Origin: CAINVV01 sp036508555
GTDB taxonomy: Bacteria; Bacteroidota; Bacteroidia; Bacteroidales; Prolixibacteraceae
Assembly (NCBI GenBank): GCA_036508555.1
Contig: DATCHD010000006.1
Coordinates: 1 to 30,441, forward strand
Reading direction: 5' to 3'
DNA: 30,441 nt
The notes beneath the pieces were generated by a model. The model was not told where the DNA came from, searched no databases, and worked only from the letters and a program-made list of their open reading frames with translations. The position numbers and the translations under genes are program-made. This document shows, one piece after another, positions 24,891 through 30,441 of the stretch. How positions within the stretch are numbered: the first letter of the stretch is position 1; each line of letters begins with the position of its first letter.

Positions 24891-25490
24891 ATGATGCAAG
24901 AGGTCAGCAAAGATGATTGGCTGGTTGTTTGGAACCGTTTTAAGTCGGGTGATCAGGAGGCCTTTGCTATTTTGTATAACCTTCACATCGAAGCCCTTTA
25001 CCACTATGGAACAAAGCTTTGCAAAGATGAAGAGGCCGTTAAAGATGCGCTGCAAGAGTTGTTTCTTGAGCTCTTTCTGAAACGGAACAAAATGAGAATT
25101 TCTCCTGAAAACCTGAAGTATTACCTCTTTTTAGCTTTAAAACGAAATCTGATTAAGAAAATGGAAGCCGGCAGAAAGATCAGCCACAGTTTCAATGAAT
25201 CTGTCAATTTTGAACCCGAATACAGTATCGAATTTCAGATCATTGAGCAGGAAAAGGAAGCGGAGATCAACCGGGAAGTATTGAACGCCCTTAATAAGCT
25301 CCCTGCCAAACAGAAAGAGGCTCTTTATCTGCATTACAACGAATCGCTCGAATACAAAGAGATTGCCAATATTCTGAAAATTTCAGTTGAATCTGTTCGG
25401 AAACACGTCTATCGAGCCCTGAAAACTATCAGAAAAATAATTGGTGGTGAGTCGATTACCATTTTATTTTCATTTTATTTCAAAAAGTAA
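24891..25490 (+). CDS. ECF sigma factor (FecI-like, Bacteroidota type)
   Basis: A 199-residue sigma-70-family protein. Region 2 spans about 12-80 (EAFAILYNLHIEALYHYG, then DEEAVKDALQELFLELF), and region 4 about 125-185 with the helix-turn-helix YKEIANILKISVESVRKHVY. It directs RNA polymerase to promoters of its cognate locus and is presumably held inactive by the FecR protein encoded next. Target promoters probably include the adjacent susC/susD genes. There are two ATG codons in tandem at 24891 and 24894, and either could be used. Confidence 0.93.
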   Translation: MMQEVSKDDWLVVWNRFKSGDQEAFAILYNLHIEALYHYGTKLCKDEEAVKDALQELFLELFLKRNKMRISPENLKYYLFLALKRNLIKKMEAGRKISHSFNESVNFEPEYSIEFQIIEQEKEAEINREVLNALNKLPAKQKEALYLHYNESLEYKEIANILKISVESVRKHVYRALKTIRKIIGGESITILFSFYFKK

Positions 25491-25560
25491 AAAAAAACGA
25501 TAATAATTTGTCCATGTTTTGACCGATTGTCTCCTTTATAGGTATAACGTCGAACAGAAC

Positions 25561-26745
25561 ATGGAACGGTTGAGCAAATATCTTGAAAACAAGAACTTCA
25601 TCATTTGGGTTTTTCAACCGGATGAAGAATTGGAACAATGGTGGAAACAGTTTGAAACCAATCATCCTGAAGAAAAAAGAAATATTTTGTTGGCCAGAAA
25701 GGTGTTGTCAAAATTTCGTACCAACAACAAAGAGTTAGCAGAAGAGGAGAAGATTCTTTTGTTTTCCAAAATTCTAAAGCAGATAGAAGAAAAGCGATCT
25801 GGGAGAAGCAGACAAGTGACTTTCGGCTTGTTAAAATACGCTGCAGTAGCCCTTATCTTTTTCTCCGTTGGGGCATTGGTGTTTTACAAGCAAAATACAT
25901 TCATTTCGGAAGAGTTAGCCCAAAAATTGTCTGAACCGATCCCCTCGAATTCAGCCAAACTGATCCGTGCTAACGGAGAAAATATTGTATTGAAGGATGA
26001 TAAATCGGTTCTCCAATACCAAGCTGACGGGAAATTGGTGGTCAACAATGATACACTGATCGCATACATTTCTAAACCGTCAATAGCAGCAATGAACCAG
26101 TTAATCATTCCCTATGGCAAAACATCTGAATTGCTTCTGTCAGATGGGACAAAAGTCTTTCTCAATGCGGGTAGCCGGTTGATCTATCCCGAAAATTTCA
26201 CCAGCAAGAGCCGAGAGGTATTTTTGGAGGGAGAGGCCTTTTTTGAGGTTAAGCGCGATCAAAGTCATCCGTTTTTAGTGCAGGTAGAAGATATTCGCAT
26301 CAAAGTGATGGGCACAAAGTTCAACATATCGGCTTATTCTTCTGACAATTTAATAGAAACCGCGTTGGCAGAAGGAAAAGTTATTATTGAACAAAACAAT
26401 GCCGGATTGTTTGAAAAAGGGATAGAATTGGTACCCGATCAGTTGGCATCTTTCGACCGAACCACCAGAAAAATAGATATAAAGGCAGTTGATACAGACA
26501 ATTATACCTTATGGACAAAGGGTATTTTGAAATTTGAAAGCGCCGATCTGAACCGTATTGTAAAACAGCTCGAACGCTACTATAACATCCGATTTCAGAT
26601 CAGTGACCCCTTGTTAAGAGACCTGCGCATTTCGGGCAAGCTACAATTAAAAGAGGACAAGGAGGAGACTTGTGAGCGTGTAGCCAGGGCTGCATCGGTT
26701 AGGATTGTAAAAAAAGGAGACGATCTTTATGAGATTATAAAATAA
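25561..26745 (+). CDS. FecR-family anti-sigma factor with DUF4974
   Basis: A 394-residue membrane protein. The cytoplasmic N-terminus (about 1-90) binds the ECF sigma factor. A single membrane segment lies at about 92-112 (YAAVALIFFSVGALVFY). The periplasmic FecR domain (about 180-285) holds PYGKTSELLLSDGTKVFLNA and GEAFFEVKRD. The C-terminal DUF4974 (about 320-394) includes LKFESADLNRIVKQLERYY. It transmits the signal from the STN domain of the cognate TonB-dependent receptor to the sigma factor. I chose the ATG at 25561; a TTG further upstream at 25519 adds 14 residues that do not look like FecR. Confidence 0.93.
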   Translation: MERLSKYLENKNFIIWVFQPDEELEQWWKQFETNHPEEKRNILLARKVLSKFRTNNKELAEEEKILLFSKILKQIEEKRSGRSRQVTFGLLKYAAVALIFFSVGALVFYKQNTFISEELAQKLSEPIPSNSAKLIRANGENIVLKDDKSVLQYQADGKLVVNNDTLIAYISKPSIAAMNQLIIPYGKTSELLLSDGTKVFLNAGSRLIYPENFTSKSREVFLEGEAFFEVKRDQSHPFLVQVEDIRIKVMGTKFNISAYSSDNLIETALAEGKVIIEQNNAGLFEKGIELVPDQLASFDRTTRKIDIKAVDTDNYTLWTKGILKFESADLNRIVKQLERYYNIRFQISDPLLRDLRISGKLQLKEDKEETCERVARAASVRIVKKGDDLYEIIK

Positions 26746-26747
26746 AA

Positions 26748-26779
26748 AAACCGGAGAGCGTTCCAGCACCCCCCGGTTT
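26748..26779 (+). terminator. Hairpin after fecR (possible terminator or processing site)
   Basis: AAACCGG (26748-26754) and CCGGTTT (26773-26779) form a 7-base stem with an 18-base loop. A run of A precedes it, but no T-tract follows directly, so on the plus strand it may only partly terminate. It separates the regulators from the receptor gene. Confidence 0.5.
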
Positions 26780-26823
26780 AGTGTGTGTTAAATTTTTAAT
26801 GTGTCATTTAACGGTTCAAAATT

Positions 26824-29800
26824 ATGAAAAAAATGCGAGTAATCTTATTCCCGTTGGGGGATGAGATGCGTTTAAGACTAAGAAAGATGAAACTAACCGT
26901 ATTACTAATTTTTCTGGTCGTTGCCTCGTTTGGTAACAGCTTTTCTCAGGTAACACTTTCGTTGCACTTCAACAAAGCCAACATTCATGATGTGTTAGGG
27001 AGTATCGAGAAGAAAACCGACTACATTTTCTTGTACAAGGACGAAATCCTGAATGGCTCAAAAGAAATTTCGGTCGATTTTGTGGATGCAAAATTTGACA
27101 AAGTGCTCAAATCCGTTTGTGAGCAAGGCAATGTTGATTACGAGGTACGTGAGCAGCAGATTATTCTGAAAGAAAAAGCAAATGTTCCTGCATTACCGGA
27201 ACAGCAACAGCCCCGGAAGAAAGAAATCTCAGGAAGAGTATCCGATTCAAAAGGCCAGCCAATACCTGGTGTAACGATCGTATTGAAAGGTACTACTACC
27301 GGTATCACGACTGATAACGATGGAAAATTTCAGTTATCTGTTCCACTGGATGCCAACACACTGGTTTTCTCGTTTGTGGGAATGAAAACACAGGAAATTC
27401 CGATAGCCGGGAAAACCTCTTTCATTGTTGCGATGGAAGAAGAAACGGTTGGAGTTGATGAAGTTGTAGTTGTAGGTTATGGTACTCAAAAAAAGAGTGA
27501 TATAACAGGAACGGTTGCCTCTTTGCCAAAAGATAGGCTGGAGATGACACCTAACCTGAATATTGCACAGGCCATACAGGGATCAATTCCTGGCGTAATG
27601 ATACAAACAACCTCAGCAGGGGCTGCGCCCAGTGAAGCAATTATGATTAGAGGTCGTAACTCAATCCTGGCCAGCACTGATCCTCTGATAGTTGTTGACG
27701 GAATTCCTTACGGAGGGCAATTAAGTGATCTCAATCCCAATGATGTTCAATCAATAGAAGTTTTGAAAGACGCTTCTGCCGCCGCTATCTATGGTTCCAG
27801 AGGGTCGAACGGGGTGATACTGATTACCACAAAAGAAGGTTCTGAAGGTAAAGCTTCAATAACTTACGATGGCAAATATTCAATTCAGAGCTTTGTCAAA
27901 TTACCGGATATAATGGATGGTAAACAGTTCTATGATTTTAAAATGACCCGTCTGCCTTCAGGTATGACCCAATCAGAACAGGATGTATATGATTCCGGCA
28001 AATGGGTAAATTGGCTGGATCTTGGATTACGAAATGGTCACAGCCAACAGCACAACATAGCAGTATCCGGAGGTTTCCAGAAAACAAAGTATTATATTGC
28101 AGGAAGTTGGCTAAATGTAAGAGGTTTGGTTGTAAACGATAATTTTCAGCGTATAACAAACAGGATAAATGTCGATACAAAGATTGCCAAATGGCTTACA
28201 ATTGGAACACGTACCCAGTTATCAATTGATGATATGAGCGGAGTGTCCCCGAATATGGGGGATTTGTTTTTCAGAAATCCTTTAGCTACTGCATATGATG
28301 AGAATGGGAATCTGACAATTACTCCGATATTGGATGATCCTGTGAGAACTAATCCACTTGAAACTACATTATTTAAGAATATTGATAAGTCTTACTAGGT
28401 TGTAAGTAATAATTTTGCAATTATTGATTTCCCCTTTGTAAAGGGTTTGAGTAATAGGGTCAATACGGGTTTTAGAATGAGATTTGCCGATGCCGGGACT
28501 TACAGAGGCCGGGACACAAAAACAGGGCTAGATGCCCGCGGAAGCGCAAGTACAGCCCGTTCCAATTATTTCAATACTGTTCTTGAAAATATCCTTTCTT
28601 ATACCAGGAAGTTTGGAGATCATAATATTTTTGCAACAGCAGTATTAAGCTATGAAGGGAACAAGAGTAGCTCAAATACCATGAGTGCATCAGGATTTCC
28701 ACATGATTTTCTTAGCTGGTACTCAGCGGCACAGGCGGAACTGGTAACACCAGGTTATTCATTAAACGAGACTGTTTTGATCTCACAAATGCTTCGTCTG
28801 AATTATGCTTATGCAAGCCGATATCTTCTTACACTGACAGTCCGCAGGGATGGTTATTCAGGGTTTGGAGCCAATAACAAATGGGGTGTCTTCCCTTCTA
28901 TGGCACTGGGCTGGAATATAAAAGAGGAGAAGTTTTTCCCCTGGAAAGATTCATTCAATGAACTGAAGCTAAGATTTTCATATGGATTGAATGGTAATCA
29001 GGCTGTAGGTGCTTACGAGTCCATCTCCAGATTAAGTCAGGAAAATATGGTTGCACTAAGCACTTCTTTGCCTGGGTATATACCCAGTAAGCTTGGTTCA
29101 GATAACCTTGGTTGGGAAGCCTCACGCACAATAAATTTGGGTGTTGACTTTGGAATACTAAATAGCAGGATTACAGGCACACTTAACCTGTTTAAAACAA
29201 ATACCTCCGATCTTCTTTTAAACAGGACCATTTCACTGGTCCATGGTATCACATCAATTACCCAGAACATTGGCGAAACAGAAAACAATGGACAGGAATT
29301 TTCTTTCGTTTCCAGAAATATTGCCAATAAAAATTTCAAATGGACTACTTCTGGTAACATCTCTTTTGTTCAGAACAAGATTGTTTCATTATATGGCGAT
29401 CTGGATGCAGAAGGTAAGGAAATTGATGATGTCGCTAACGCCTGGTTCATCGGAAAACCCATAAGAGTAAACTTTGGTTATGTTTTTGACGGAGTCTGGC
29501 AACTTGATGAAGCTGCTAACGCTGCCAAATGGGGTTCGGTGCCTGGGTATATCAAAATTAAGGATTTGAACGGAGATGGTAAACTGGATGCCAGCGACAG
29601 GCAAATAATTGGACAGCAGGATCCCAAGTTCATTTGGGGACTTACCAACTCACTGTCTTACAAAAATTTTACTCTCGATGTTTTTATACACGGCGTTCAA
29701 GGTGTTACTAAAGAAAATACTCTGATGTCAGATCTTGGTGTCACAGCAGGGGTTCGTCACAATACTATCAACAAAAACTGGTGGACACCTACTAATCCAT

Positions 29801-30084
29801 CCAATGATTTTTATATGAACCATGTGGATGCATTCAGGATGGCTGGAATAGGGGCAAGCATTTACGAGTCTGCAAGTTTCGTCCGTCTCAAAGATGTATC
29901 CCTATCTTATGATTTCCCGAAAAATATCTTAGGTAGAGTAGGTTTGAACAAGTTAAAACTTTATGTCACAGGCAGGAACTTGCTCACTTTTACAAATTAG
30001 CGTGGACTTGATCCGGAATTAACAGATCAGGAAGCTATTCCTCTACAAAAGGAAATTGTTTTTGGACTAAATCTGGGATTCTAA
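26824..30084 (+). pseudogene. SusC/RagA-type TonB-dependent receptor interrupted by two in-frame TAG codons
   Basis: One reading frame of 1087 codons, including the final TAA at 30082-30084, carries TAG at 28396-28398 (codon 525) and 29998-30000 (codon 1059). Domains in order: signal peptide (about 20-42, ending SFSQ), STN domain (about 45-115), carboxypeptidase-regulatory-like domain (about 132-210, GRVSDSKGQPIPGVTIVLKG), TonB-box region VDEVVVVGYGT, plug (about 225-340, DPLIVVDGIPYG and DASAAAIYGSRGSNGVILIT), then the barrel. The frame after the second TAG encodes RGLDPELTDQEAIPLQ and ends VFGLNLGF, a normal SusC terminus. The STN domain fits FecIR control. As written, translation stops in the barrel, giving no functional pore. 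The 524-codon upstream piece alone would hold STN and plug. Confidence 0.85.
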
Positions 30085-30121
30085 ATAAACACATGAAGTA
30101 TAACAATATAAAGTAAATGCC

Positions 30122-30441
30122 ATGAAAATTAAATCATTAAAAATCATTACAGTTATATTAATTGTGATATTTTTTGTCGGATGTGAGACAGATTTGCTGA
30201 AAGAAAAGCCGCAACACCTCATTACATCTGAAACATTGTATTCAAGTTTAGCCGGATTTGAGACTGGTTTAAATGGAGCTTATTCACTGATAAGAGCAGA
30301 ACATAACGGAAGCATAGATTTTACCTCAAGCATGTTTACGTGCGGGACAGATAATTTGTGTGCAAACTGGCGGCAGGGGTTTGGTGTCATTGGTTCATTC
30401 TGGGGCGACCTTAATAATCCTTCAAGTTCCAACTTCAAAAA
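30122..30441 (+). CDS. SusD/RagB-family outer-membrane lipoprotein, N-terminal part
   Basis: An ATG at 30122 opens a frame to the window end (106 codons). The N-terminus is a lipoprotein signal: MKIKSLKIITVILIVIFFVG then Cys21, followed by ETDLLKEKP, the usual SusD start. The next segment (ETLYSSLAGFETGLNGAYS) matches the SusD N-terminal helix-repeat region. SusD proteins cap the SusC pore and bind the ligand, usually a glycan, at the cell surface. It follows the receptor gene by 37 bases, with a seven-codon ORF between that is probably not meaningful. The remainder lies outside the window. Confidence 0.9.
   Translation, partial: MKIKSLKIITVILIVIFFVGCETDLLKEKPQHLITSETLYSSLAGFETGLNGAYSLIRAEHNGSIDFTSSMFTCGTDNLCANWRQGFGVIGSFWGDLNNPSSSNFK

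Noticed and set aside
28396..30000. A genome-wide reassignment of TAG to an amino acid
   Set aside because: Several other genes in the window end at TAG exactly where their families end (exporter at 4468, exbB at 4870, deacetylase at 5618), so TAG is a normal stop here.
30091..30117. Tiny ORF between susC and susD
   Set aside because: Seven codons with no supporting signal; likely chance.
1..30441. CRISPR arrays, insertion sequences, prophage or rRNA genes
   Set aside because: I read for direct repeats with regular spacing, transposase motifs and rRNA stretches and saw none.

Overview
The window comes from a member of the Bacteroidota, probably Bacteroidales or a close relative. Indicators are a fused lpxC/fabZ gene, a FecI/FecR/SusC/SusD locus, a large DUF2723 membrane protein, promoters of the TTG-N(19-21)-TAnnTTTG type, and few clear Shine-Dalgarno sites. 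GC content is moderate. No phage, insertion sequence, CRISPR array or rRNA was seen.

Layout. 1-1916 (minus): the N-terminal part of an exported oligopeptidase B, then a secreted sugar-phosphate isomerase/epimerase-like TIM barrel. 2110-4470 (plus): an RND/MMPL-type (HAE3-like) exporter that converges on, and overlaps by 4 bp, a minus-strand series: DUF2723 protein, polysaccharide deacetylase, exbB, exbD (9542 down to 4467). 9720-9989: two tandem tRNA-Gln genes (anticodons UUG and CUG), each with its own terminator. 10109-14210 (plus) is an accessory-looking stretch: an orphan HipB/Xre-type regulator, a GT39 glycosyltransferase, a chimeric arsC::acr3 remnant, a PAP2 phosphatase and a CysP-like PiT-family permease. 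14211-19530 (minus): a YgjP-type metallopeptidase, then lpxA, lpxC/fabZ, lpxD and an HD phosphohydrolase. In transcription order this is HD-lpxD-lpxC/fabZ-lpxA, the early lipid A pathway. 19774-24591 (plus): the rimP-nusA-infB operon, with a strong hairpin in its leader and a paired-palindrome REP-like element upstream. 24891-30441 (plus): ECF sigma factor, FecR anti-sigma, a SusC-type TonB-dependent receptor and the start of SusD.

The two most unusual features are genetic lesions. The SusC reading frame runs uninterrupted in one frame from 26824 to 30084 except for two in-frame TAG codons (28396 and 29998). The sequence keeps a normal SusC C-terminus after the second. The 99-codon ORF at 12030 begins as a thioredoxin-type arsenate reductase (CX5R P-loop) and switches in frame into the C-terminal end of an ACR3 arsenite permease. 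This looks like the scar of a deletion inside an ars operon.

Most other genes are conventional housekeeping or envelope genes. I do not see a convincing wholly new multigene system. Family assignments rest on motif recognition from memory, without any database search.
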